From: Panagrolaimus kolymaensis
Taxonomy: Eukaryota; Nematoda; Chromadorea; Rhabditida; Panagrolaimidae
DNA length: 64,000 bases
Direction: 5' to 3'
NCBI GenBank assembly: GCA_028622995.1
Contig: JAJQJQ010000022.1
Span: forward strand, 124,001-188,000
Both the position numbers and the translations under genes were made by a program. This document shows, piece by piece, positions 21,958 through 32,239 of the stretch (the first letter of the stretch is position 1; each line of letters opens with the position of its first letter). The notes beneath the pieces were generated by a model that saw only the letters and a program-made list of their open reading frames with translations, searched no databases and was not told where the DNA came from.

Positions 21958-23324
21958 ATGGAAATGGAAAAAAATAATGTTGGATTAATTTTAATAACAT
22001 TTTTTATTTTTGTTATTAGTATTATTTATTTTTTATTTATATTAGATTCCGATAGCTTTACGAGCAGTTACACAAATGAAGAAAATAATTATACCAAACC
22101 AATTATATTAGAATGGAATCGAGGAGATTGGTATGAAATCGAATATAATAAATCCATTTGTGCCAAAGATTGTATATTTACAAGAAATCAAAGTTTCCAA
22201 ATAGATGCAACAGTTATAACATTTTTATATCCAAATTTAAATTATAAAAATTTACCTAAATTTCGCGATCCTTCAAAAATGAATGTATTTGTTTCATTTG
22301 AATCACCCGCATATTATCCTTATAAAAGTTCTTCCTTGATGCCAGATGATTATTTTAATTCGACTATTAGTTATCGATTGGATAGTGATATTTCTAGGCC
22401 GTATGGTTGCTTTAAAAATTTAACTAAAAATGACAGAGATACGTGGAGTGAAAAAGAAGTAAGTCATTTGTCGTGGTAGTTGAATCAAAAATTTCTTCAT
22501 CTTTAATTTCGCAGATAGACTTTGCGGGCATTTTTATTGTTGAAAATTAGAATTAATTCTTTTTTACAGATTGATGCTATAATTTCAAACAAAACCAAAC
22601 CCTTAGTTACGTTTACAAGCAATTGTAAAACTCCATCAAAGCGTGAACTTTTAATTAAAGAACTTAAAAAACATATTGAAATTTCAACTTATGGGCGCTG
22701 TTATAAAAATAAATGTGGAAGAAATTCAGATTGTGAGAAAAAGGAACAAAGTAAATTTCAGAGAATTAGCTGTAAAATAAATTGATTAATTAAAGATTTT
22801 AGAAAGTCATTATTTTGTTTTGGCTTTAGAAAATTCAAATTGCGTTGATTATTTAACGGAAAAAGTTTGGAGATTGCGAAATTTAATTGTTCCAATTATT
22901 TTGGATCGTTCATTACTCAAAGGAAAATTAGCTTTATTAGATCCATATGTTATTGCTTTGTCGGATTTTAAATCTGTTAAAGAATTGGTTAATCACTTAA
23001 ATTATTTAATTAAAAACAAAACTGAATATCGAAAGTAAGGATTTTATTAGAAATTTAGCAAATTTGCTAACAACGACAGCAAAAAAGTTTTTTCCTTTCC
23101 TTTCTTTCAGATATTTTGATTGGACAAAATTTTATAAAAAATCTGCATCTTGTTGGCTTTTGGACGATCTCCCATGTAAATTATGTGAAATGGCATTGGA
23201 CGTTCAAATGGGTTTTCGAAAATCCATGAATATTCGAAAATGGTGGTCTTCTGAAAATGCGTGTAAACAAAATTATGTCAAACAATGGTTAAAAAATGCG
23301 GTAAATATTTTTGATAAAAAATAA
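21958..23324 (+). CDS. GT10 alpha-1,3-fucosyltransferase-like protein A
   Basis: Four exons: 21958-22458, 22570-22750, 22803-23034 and 23111-23324; 375 aa. Type II Golgi topology: a short N-terminus, then a membrane anchor (VGLILITFFIFVISIIYFLFIL), stem and catalytic domain. The GT10 fucosyltransferase signature is clear: HYFVLALENSNCVDYLTEKVW, then VPIILDRS in place of the usual P(V/I)V-G and a PYVIALSDF-type loop, with an upstream VTFTSNCKTPSKRELLI segment matching the family's (S)NC...R...Y box. Enzymes of this family transfer fucose from GDP-fucose to GlcNAc of N-glycans or Lewis-type structures. A C-terminal Cys-rich piece (CWLLDDLPCKLCEMAL) fits nematode members. Paralog B lies 4 kb downstream with the same exon layout. 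Confidence 0.85.
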
Positions 23325-23655
23325 TCCATTTTTTGAAGAAAACTTTTCAGGGTAAATGATTAATTGAACTTGATCGATTCCCAAGCATAATTATGAGTTT
23401 ATAAAAAAAGCTTTAATTAAATAATTATATTATAAATGGTTTTTATTTTCTAAGAAAATGAATTCTTTATTTCATTTTTTTACACCAAGTTTTAATTGAT
23501 GTGCATTAAAAAAATTTTAAAGATAACAAAAACTTTAGTAAATGGAATGAATAATAGCAAACTCATTTTTCCTTTTAAAAAATGAAATAAAGCAAGCATC
23601 AATCATTATGAATATAAAAAAATAGTGATTAAAGTAAACGCAAAGAATAAATTAA
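23325..23655. other. 3' flank of fucosyltransferase gene A
   Basis: A/T-rich 3' flank; nothing recognised. Confidence 0.4.
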
Positions 23656-23925
23656 ATAAAAAAATATATTCAACAATCGATTTGGATGTTGTCATTTTTC
23701 TAAATATTGAAAGGTTCAAACAAGAGACAAATATTTTTGTGCTTTGCTTTTTTTCAAAAATTTAATCGCTTCTTATTTGTGAAAAAGTTTAAACTAGAAT
23801 AACAAAATAACTTATACGAATGAATATTAATTTTGATTAAACAAAATATGATTTTCTAACACTAAAATGATGTTCGGTATAAAAAGAGCCTAAATTTTCC
23901 CATAAAGTACGTAATTCGTTTAGTG
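23656..23925 (+). promoter_or_regulatory. Promoter block of the 24.1-kb glycosyltransferase, shared with the defensin
   Basis: Contains GAAAGGTTCAAACAA (about 23710) and a TATAAAAAGAG box (about 23879) followed by CCTAAATTTTCCCA. An ordered, diverged copy of the whole block lies at 30316-30575, ahead of the defensin, with its own TATAAAAGAGG. Block conservation plus the TATA match point to a duplicated promoter. Confidence 0.6.
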
Positions 23926-24088
23926 TTGTTTATGAATACATACAATCAAAAAAACTTTAAACCTTATTTTCAATTCTTAATTTTATTTTTTTCCACGGAT
24001 TCCAGCCAACTTTTTTTAAAGTTTATAAATAATATCTTTCAAATAATTTGCATGCAACAAATAAAAAATTGAATAAAAAAAAAGAAGA

Positions 24089-25368
24089 ATGAATTCTATA
24101 AAATATTTATTTATTTTATGTTTAGCATGTTTAAGTCTGATTCTTTTTTATGCTAGTATGGATCAACAAAAAAAATTTTATTTTTATTTTGGCTTATTCG
24201 GATTTATTGATGGTAAGGATTTTTTCTTCGAACGTTTTTTTCTATGAAACCTTTCTTTAAATTAAATTTTTTTAGAATTTCAAGGAAAAACTAATTATTT
24301 AAATTTTATTTCTGAAAATGATTATGAATTTAATTATAATTATTCAATTTTGGCGGAAAAATTTCAAATCAAAAATGAGCCCTTTGGTTTTCCATTTGTT
24401 GCTTTTAAAGATGTATTTACAAGCGCCTTTGAAAATATCTCAGATTTTTTATGGAATAATTCAATCGAAAATGGCGCAATCCCTTTCAATTCAGTAAAAT
24501 GTGGAGATATAATTTTTGTAAAGCGAGATTATATTATGGATTTTTTTAATTATGCCCACGCAAAAATTAAATTTCCATATATTTTAATTACACATGAAAG
24601 TGATTATTCTACGGGTTTTCCAGAACATTTGAAATATTTAAATGATTCTAAAGTTATTAAATGGTTTGCTTTGAATATTATTGCAAAGTAAGGTTTTTTC
24701 AAATTTTTCTTAAAAACTTTTTTTGTTTGATAAATATTTCTCAAATTTATTTTTAGACATCCTAAACTTAAACCATTACCAATTGGAATAGTTGGAGAAG
24801 GCAATTTCAAAGATATTTATCAAATTGCTAAACATCCCATACCATATTATAATCGAACTACACTTCTTTATTTAAATTTTGCATTACATACAAATGAAAA
24901 GAGAAATGAAATACAAGAATATTTCCAAAATACATATGAAAATAATTCAAATGTTTTGATTGTTGAAAATCGAGTTGAATGGAAAAAATATTTAAAACAA
25001 ATAGGAAATTCTCAATTTGTTTTAAGCCCGCCAGGTTTGGTCATTTTTTTATTTAATGAAAGCTCAAAAACATTTTTTTAGGAAATGGAATAGATTGTTA
25101 TCGAACTTGGGAAGCTTTAATTATGGGTGCTGTACCAATTGTAATGGAAAGCGAGCTAATGCCCCTTTATGAAAATATGCCAGTTATGATAGTTAAAAAT
25201 TGGAAAGAAGTGACAGAAGAAAATTTAAGAAAATTCCAAAAGGAAAAACTCAAAAACTTTAGTAAAGATAAAATTCCATGGAGGCCAAAAATATGGATGC
25301 GTTATTGGATTAATGAAATAATGAGTGTTAAACAAAATTATATTGAGAATTTTTGTAATCGTTTTTAG
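24089..25368 (+). CDS. Type II membrane glycosyltransferase-like protein (exostosin/RXYLT1-like C-terminus)
   Basis: Four exons: 24089-24212, 24276-24687, 24757-25034 and 25082-25368; 366 aa. Exon 1 encodes a signal anchor (YLFILCLACLSLILFYASM). The luminal part carries ILITHESDYS, WFALNIIAKHPKLKPLPIGI, and near the C-terminus FVLSPPGNGIDCYRTWEALIMGAVPIVMES. The SPPGNGIDxxRTWEAL-MG-IPIV block is characteristic of a broad glycosyltransferase group related to exostosins and ribitol xylosyltransferase (RXYLT1/TMEM5), where it forms the nucleotide-sugar site. Donor and acceptor are not predictable. It sits between the two fucosyltransferase genes in the same direction. The SPPG block is also common in microbial and protist proteins, so acquisition by transfer is conceivable. 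Confidence 0.75.
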
Positions 25369-25876
25369 CCTAAAATTAGAAATAAACGTAATGTCGTTTT
25401 TTTGAAACATTCAAAATGGTGACATTTCAAGGAAAAAAGCAACGGAAATTTAAAAAATGAACAAAAATAAAAGTTGTTTACAAAAATTTTTTGTCAACCA
25501 AAACCCCTTCATTTAAATTTTTAAGTTTTTTTTATAAACAAAATAAAAATTTGGAAGAAAAGACTTTTCTTTTTATAAATAAAAAATAAATAAATCAAGA
25601 AATAATGTATTCTTGGCTCATTCATGTTATGCTTCGATAAATTTTGGTAAATGTTTGTCTAACAAAAAAAAACATAAACCCTCCAATTTTCGATGAACCA
25701 TGGATGATGATGACGCAGCAAAGTTTACTTTTCTGTAACCGATGTGAAATTCTAATTCCATGTCGTTCCATTATTAAAAACGAAAAATAGCGTCCTTTAA
25801 TGGGCATAAATTTTTTGAAAAAAATAAAGAAAACTACGCACCTTCTAAATTATTGTAAGTTTTCAATTCATAAACC
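25369..25876. other. Spacer between glycosyltransferase genes
   Basis: A/T-rich. The minus-strand open frame 25622-25807 has no supporting features. It presumably holds the promoter of fucosyltransferase gene B; no element is assigned. Confidence 0.4.
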
Positions 25877-27153
25877 ATGAAAAAAAGAAGGCAGCTGATT
25901 ATTTTTTTATTAATTATTTTTCTCATTGTTAATTGGCTTTTTACTAAAAATAACAATCAAAATATTACTCGTTTTTCAACATCAGAAAATAAAAAACCTG
26001 TAATTTTGGAATGGAATAAACCTTATGGAAAAAATATACCATATGAAAATTTTATTTGTGCCAAATTATGCTTTTTTACTCGAAACCGTGAATTTCAAGC
26101 TAACGCCACCATAATTAGCTTTCATTATCCCGACCTCAAAGAAGTTCCAAGAATTCAAAATTCTTCGACAATGAATGCTTTTATTTCAATTGAATCTTCC
26201 GGAAATTATCCATATAGTAATTATTTGCCAGATGATTATTTTAATATTACTTTTACTTATAGACAAGATAGTGACATCACTATCTTGTCAGATTATTTTA
26301 GAAATTTAACAAATAATGATACCGATAAATGGAGAGAAGATGAAGTAAGTTAAATAAATATGTCCAGACTTATTTACTAAAATTTTGTAAAAAGACAAAC
26401 ATAACTTTTTCTAAAAACTATAATATCCTATTTTATAGGTCGACGCCATGTTATTAAACAAGAATAAAGCTCTTGTTACATTTGTAAGCAACTGCAGAAC
26501 CCATTCAAAACGAGAACTTTTAATTAATGAACTTGAAAAGTTTATAAATATTACTAAATATGGTAAATGTTATGGTAAAAGCTGTGGTCCCAAATCACAA
26601 TGTGAAAAAAAAGAACAACGTAAATGCTTACTTTACTTGGATGTTTTTAAAATAAAAATTTTAAGTTTTTAGAAAATCATTATTTTGTTTTGGCTTTAGA
26701 AAATTCAAATTGCATTGATTATTTAACAGAAAAAGTTTGGAGATTGCGAAATTTAATTGTTCCAATTATTTTGGATCGATCATTACTCAAAGGAAAATTA
26801 GCTTTATTAGATCCATATGTTATAGCTTTGTCTGATTTTAAATCATTCAAAGAATTGGTTAATCACTTAAATTATTTAATTAATAATAAATCTGAATATC
26901 GAAAGTAAGTCAATTCATAAAGAAGAAGAAAAAGGCAAATATAAAATATACTTGCAGATATTTTGATTGGACGCGATATTACAAAAAGTCAACCTCAACT
27001 AATTTTTATACCGATCTCCCGTGCGCATTATGTAAAATGGCATTGAAAGTTCAAAAAGGATATCAAAAATCCATGAATATTCGAAAGTGGTGGTCGTCGA
27101 ATAATACATGCAAAAAAAATTATGTTTATGAATGGTTAAAAACTTCACCTTAA
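25877..27153 (+). CDS. GT10 alpha-1,3-fucosyltransferase-like protein B
   Basis: Four exons: 25877-26344, 26439-26619, 26673-26904 and 26958-27153; 358 aa. It has the same exon count and phases as protein A. N-terminal anchor (LIIFLLIIFLIVNWLF), N-glycosylation sequons, the segment VTFVSNCRTHSKRELLI, and the GT10 core HYFVLALENSNCIDYLTEKVW. Exons 1 and 2 are clearly diverged from A, but exon 3 is almost identical in protein and also at silent positions. The reaction expected from the family is fucose transfer from GDP-fucose in the Golgi. Relative to A, the last exon is shorter and loses one Cys (TNFYTDLPCALCKMAL against CWLLDDLPCKLCEMAL). No frame damage is seen. Confidence 0.85.
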
Positions 27154-27628
27154 TTTTATCATTTTTTAAAGGCTAATTATTTTTAAATCATTAACTTCCT
27201 TATTTGTTTATTATTCAAACTTCTTTAAGCTTTTTCATATAAAACTAAATATGTGTTTCTAAAATGTTAAGGTGTCAAGTAAAGAAATGAAAATATTATA
27301 GAAATATATCGGATGATTAGCGGTGCATGAGATCAAACACATGTGTTGGTAGCATACAAAGCTTTTTTTATAGCCAGGTTATTTGTTTATCAAATCAACC
27401 GTAACAACAACAAAAAAATATGCACATCATTTAAGCAAGGTTAAATTATAAGAAAAGAAATATGTATTGGTTTTATTAAATAAAACAAACACAAAATTTA
27501 ACTACGAGCTTTAAACGCGGGACATTATAAAAATTTATAAAGCATAAACATAAGTCGAGTTTTTTTTTTGCTTATTGGTGTGGCGAATTATTTTATTTTA
27601 TTATTATTATTATCATAGCAATTTTGTA
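27154..27628. promoter_or_regulatory. Upstream region of the acyltransferase gene
   Basis: Contains TATAAAAATTTATAAAGC at about 27525, roughly 100 nt before the start codon, a plausible TATA region, and an (ATT)n run just before the start. Nothing else recognised. Confidence 0.4.
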
Positions 27629-30072
27629 ATGAAAAAGCGATACGATATTCAGTGGCTTCGTGCTTTAGCTATTGTAGCCGTTTTGGGATTTCATATTTGG
27701 CCGGAAACTTTTCCATATGGATATCTTGGAGTTGATATGTCAGTAAATTTTTAGTTCAATAGTTTATATTTAAGTGAATGCTTTGTTTTTAGATTTTTTG
27801 TTGTATCAGGCTATTTAATGACCTCTATTTTGTCAAAATCATCTAACCAATATGTGTTAAAATTTTATTCACGCCGAATTAAACGAATATTTCCAACATG
27901 TTTGTTGATGATTGCCATGTCTCTTTTCACTGGAATATTTTATTTGTTTCCATCAAATTTTGAATTTCTTAAAATTGAAGCTTTTTGGTCTGCTTTTTTT
28001 ATAAATAATTTTTCATCGATGTTCGCCAAAAAAGAATATTTTGAGCTTGTGAGTTTGTTTGTGTTTTTTATAAACCAAAAATCAACATAAATTTTCAGAC
28101 ATTAGAATTTAAATTTCTTCTCCACACTTGGACTCTTGGAGTTGAAATTCAATTTTATTTGATTGCTCCATTTTTAATCAATTTTATTCTGGCAAAATTT
28201 CATCCTTTGCGCTGGATTAGTGCTATTTTAACTGTTTCAGCTTTATCTCAGCTTTTGATTCCCTCTGAATCGATTTCATTTGGATTAATGTTTTGCCGAA
28301 TTTGGCAATTTTTAACCGGAACTGCTGCTTATTACATAGCACAACAATGGAAAAATGAATATTTAAAACTAATTCAAAATGAAAATATTGTTAAATCTCA
28401 GCAAGAAACAGTACAGCCAAAAATTTTATTTTCATTAAATAAAATTTCTTATTTTACTCTTTTCGTTTTAATGTTAACATGCTTATTGCCTGTTTCACTT
28501 TCGATGCTGTCTCGCATACCATTTATATTTCGATTAATGTGCACAATTTTGACCGGCATTTTTATTTCTTTGAATGGAATTAAACAAATATATATGCCAC
28601 AATTTTTAAGTACTTTGCTTGTTTATATTGGTGATGCTTCATATTCCATTTATTTGATTCATTGGCCACTCATTACTTTCTTTAAATATTTTAGTTATTT
28701 TGATAGATTGGGTAAATTTTTCTTTAAAAAAAAAGAGCGTTAAAGGATAAAGGATTCTTCATTCAGGATCCATTTTTACACTTGTATGCATTCTTATTAT
28801 TTCTATTTTAATCCATGAAATTTATGAAAAGCCATTAGCAAAAGCATCTTGGAAATTAAATGGAATAATTATTTTTATGTTATACATTATTATTTTCTTT
28901 TTAACTTTTTTTGGACACAAATTTAATGATAAGGTTTTTGAATTTCTCTTATTTTTGTTAATGATATTTTTTGTTTGTTTGTTTCAGAATTCTTTAGTGC
29001 GTGCAAATGAACTTGAAGCGGCATCTTGTCAAAAATTTTACTATCCTGATTGTGTAACAGACCCTTTAATAGAAAAATATTTAACTCAAAGGCAACCCAA
29101 GACGGGTATAGATAAATATTGTTCATATAAAGTAAGATAGATGCCTTAACCACCAAAAAAACTTATTTTAAATAATGCGTGTTTTAGCTAAATTCCACTA
29201 ATAATAATCATACGGTATTAATAACAGGAAATAGTTTTGTTTATTTTCAAATTCGAGGAATTTTGGATGCTATTAAACAATCCAAACAAAACTTTTCTAA
29301 AGTTTTTGTTGTATCTCGTCCAGCTTGCAATTTTATTGCTGGGGAATTAAACAATAATCTCACAGCATGGGGATGTGAAACTATTGATGGATCGCGTGAT
29401 AAATTAATTCAAATTCTTAAACCTGATGTGGTAATTCATACAGGAAGGTAAAACTTGCTTCTTAATCGGCACCGTTTTGAAAAGTAAACTCAAAATTAAT
29501 TTAAGATTAGATCAATTCAAAGAATTTCGTAATTTTCCCATTACTAATATGGAAAAGGATTATGGTTATAAAGTTCTTAAAAAAAATATATTTAAAGTTG
29601 CTAATTATACTAAACGCTTTATTATTATTGAACCAACACCAAATTTTGAAAAGTATGAGGGTATTTTTTATTTTAAATTTTTATTCCTTTTTTTAGTTTT
29701 TTGAATTTAAATCCTCTCCGCATTGGTGGTGCTATCTTTTTAAATCAACCCTTATCAAATTATTACATAACCATTAAGGTACGCATATAATTCAAATCCA
29801 AATACTAAAAGTTTGAATCCGTTCGTTCATAAATCCTTTTCCAGAAATATCGGGAAAGACTTTATCCATCATGGAATCGAGTGAAAGCGGTTGTAAAAGA
29901 TTGCAAAAATTGTGTCATTGTTCCAACTGAAAAACTTTTTTGTGATTCCAAAGTTTGTCGATTTGTTGATTTGAAAACTAAATTATCGCGATATTGTGAT
30001 GGAGCTCATATAACTTCGCGTGAATCCCTGCTTTTAATACCTGGATTAATTAAAGCTTTGGATAAAGATTGA
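27629..30072 (+). CDS. Acyltransferase-3 / SGNH fusion protein (OAC family)
   Basis: Nine exons: 27629-27738, 27793-28048, 28099-28711, 28767-28933, 28988-29131, 29188-29447, 29506-29652, 29697-29778 and 29845-30072; 668 aa. The N-terminal acyltransferase-3 domain begins YDIQWLRALAIVAVLGFHIWP (catalytic His kept) and continues GVDIFFVVSGYLMTS, SRRIKRIFP, HTWTLGVEIQFYLIAP and YSIYLIHWPLI: about ten membrane helices that move acyl groups across a membrane. The C-terminal luminal SGNH-like domain shows VLITGNSFVYF (nucleophile Ser, GNS rather than GDS) and DGAHIT (the Asp-x-x-His pair). This layout matches C. elegans OAC proteins and bacterial O-acetyltransferases such as OatA/OafB, which acylate surface glycans. 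Next to fucosyltransferases, a glycan or cuticle modification role is plausible but inferred. Confidence 0.85.
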
Positions 30073-30315
30073 TTTTGAAAAAATAGAAATTAATTTGAAT
30101 GGTGGCTGGTACTTGATGGACGAATGTTTCAAGTGTAAATATTTTTATTAAAAATTTGATTGTTTTTTTTCTTTCCAAATTTTTAACGTAATAAAGTTGT
30201 GGACTGAATAAACAATTACAATGGGTCGTTATTAAAAATTTATTTTTATGGTATGGAAAAAAAATATAAAAATATTTATTCCAAAATTAAACAAACAACA
30301 ATTAGGGTGCAAAAT
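30073..30315. other. 3' flank of the acyltransferase gene
   Basis: A/T-rich; an ATAATAAAG-type poly(A) region lies near 30190. Nothing else seen. Confidence 0.35.
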
Positions 30316-30575
30316 AAATATATTCAACAAAAGATTTTTTGTAGCCGCATTTTTCGAAATTGAAAGGTTCAAACAATAAATAATATTTTTTTGGTTTTAA
30401 CCATTGTTCCAAAATTTAATTATTGCTTATTATATGTGCAAAAAAAATTTAAACAATAAAAATTAATTTATAGAAAAATAATTTTGAGCAAACAAAATAC
30501 AGTGTTCAATCACCAAAATGTTCCATATAAAAGAGGTCTCAATTTTTCCCAAAAATATCAGTTTTTGTTGAATAC
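30316..30575 (+). promoter_or_regulatory. Promoter block of the defensin gene, copy of the 23.7-kb block
   Basis: Ordered matches to 23656-23925: TATTCAACAA, ATTGAAAGGTTCAAACAA, a TTTAATTxxTGCTTATTxxxTG-type run, AAACAAAATA, CACCAAAATGTTC against CACTAAAATGATGTTC, and TATAAAAGAGGTCTCAATTTTTCCC against TATAAAAAGAGCCTAAATTTTCCC. The TATA box at about 30529 is roughly 160 nt before the defensin start. Confidence 0.6.
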
Positions 30576-30691
30576 AAAGGCGCTTCTCATTATTATTTCC
30601 GTTTTTTAGATTTTTAGCAAAAACTTTGATATTTAAAAAATAAAAGTTTCAGAAAGCCAAATTTATTAATTAATTTATCATTCACCAAATC

Positions 30692-30947
30692 ATGAAAGTT
30701 GCAATCCTTTGCCTTTTGTTCATTTTCGCCATCGTTATTACTCAAATCGATGCAAGGTAAAAAAAAATTTAGCTTTTAATTATTTTATTTTTTTATTTTT
30801 AGTTGCACACCCGGTACTGATACAGGTGTTGGTTGGGGATTTGGATGCCCCTTAAATGCTGATGCTTGTAATGCCCATTGTCTTGCACTTGGAAATGGTT
30901 ACACAAGTGGTGGATGTAATTGGGCGGATTGCACTTGTAAATGCTAA
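30692..30947 (+). CDS. CS-alpha-beta defensin precursor
   Basis: Two exons, 30692-30756 and 30803-30947, split by a 46-nt intron; 69 aa. Exon 1 encodes a signal peptide (MKVAILCLLFIFAIVITQIDA). The mature peptide of about 48 residues has eight Cys, with the CS-alpha-beta pattern: GFGC...CNAHC (C-x3-C helix), GGC (the G-x-C strand) and CTCKC (C-x-C). This spacing matches invertebrate and fungal (plectasin-like) antimicrobial defensins, which are secreted and act on bacterial membranes or lipid II; an extra N- and C-terminal Cys could form a fourth disulfide. It is too short for open-frame tracks. A promoter block with a TATA box precedes it. There is no pro-region between the signal peptide and the mature part. 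Confidence 0.8.
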
Positions 30948-31278
30948 TAATCGATTCAATTCAATTTTATCGTTGTTGTTTATGCCTTTGAAAGTTTTAG
31001 TGTTCTTTAAATATATATAATTTAGCTAATTACTTTTGATCCATTTTTATTTGATAATTTGTGGCAGCTTTGAAAATAAAAATTTGCAAACATTTCAATT
31101 AGTGTTTTTTTTTTACAAAGAATGTACATACTTGAAGTTAGATAGATAATGGATGAATTATGGTTGGCTTACGGATTCAACTCTTCATTGGCTGGACAGG
31201 GTCTTGGATATTTAAGTCCGAGACATTCCTTTTTGTGGATGATTAATTGAGAATTTTGACAATCAATCAAAATTCATC

Positions 31279-31356
31279 ATGAAAGTTGCTATCTTTTGCT
31301 TTTCGTTCATTTTAACCGTCATTATTACTCAAACTCATGCTCGGCAAAAATTTTAA
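31279..31356 (+). pseudogene. Truncated second defensin copy (signal-peptide exon only)
   Basis: The frame MKVAIFCFSFILTVIITQTHA is a clear copy of defensin exon 1, 0.6 kb downstream. At the position of the donor site GGTAAAA the copy has GGCAAAA, and translation runs on to a stop after RQKF. No Cys-rich second exon is visible in the next few hundred bases. Upstream (31140-31278) there is no copy of the TATA block. Most likely a partial tandem duplicate that lost its mature-peptide exon. Confidence 0.65.
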
Positions 31357-32239
31357 AAATTATATTTATTTAAATTTGAAATTATTTGATCCATTTTCCC
31401 GGTTCTTTTTGTTTGAAAAAAAATATAACTATAAAGGTTTTTTTGGTTTATACTTTTATTTAACTCAATTAAAAAAATTTGCAAATAGAAAATCATTTAT
31501 TAAAAATTTATAAAAAAATATAAAAACACACGCTAAAATCATAAAAAAAAAAGCATCAACATTTTTTTTCTTTCGATGGATATACGGGCGGCGGCTGCTA
31601 AACTGGAATCACAAAATCAAGGTGCAATTTAGTAAAGGAAATAAGTGGACAAAATTAAGTATTTGAAAAAAATCTAAGATACAAAAAAAGAGAAAAATAA
31701 TCGAAAATTTTTAAAGTAGTTTTATTTTTAATAAGGTCAATGGCAGCTCAAAAAAAAGAAGAAAGTATTTTTTTTAGAAATAAAAGGGATTTTTAAAGAA
31801 AATTTTGGTCTCGCATTTAAAAAATTCGAAAAAAGCAATCTTAGAAGACAGAAAAGAAATTAAGCAAAAATTTAGTAAATAAAAAAAAGTTAAGAATGCA
31901 AGAAAAATAAAAATTCAAAAATAGTGTCATTTTTTTTCTTTTTCTTTTACATAATAAAAAAATTATAATAAGGCAGTAAAATTTTTTGAAGGATAATATT
32001 CTTTTTTTTTTAATAATTTTTAAATCTTTTTCGAAAACAACAACGACAGTGATGAACTGATGTTTTTAAAAAAAGGTTAATAATATTTTTGAGCGAAGAA
32101 ATTTTTTTTAATAGGATTGACGAAGAAAAAGACAGTGAAAATGAATGCAATAGCAAAGTAAAAAAAATCATAAAAAACAAAAAACAAAATTTTGGTCATC
32201 ATATTTCAAATTTTTTTGTTGATAGATATTATTTTTTAT
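31357..32239. other. Spacer, 3' side of the intermediate filament gene
   Basis: A/T-rich with homopolymer runs. On the minus strand a TTTAG acceptor near 31605 leads into a short frame QPPPVYPSKEKKC-stop, which could be an unused or alternative terminal exon of the filament gene, but no matching donor is evident. Confidence 0.35.
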
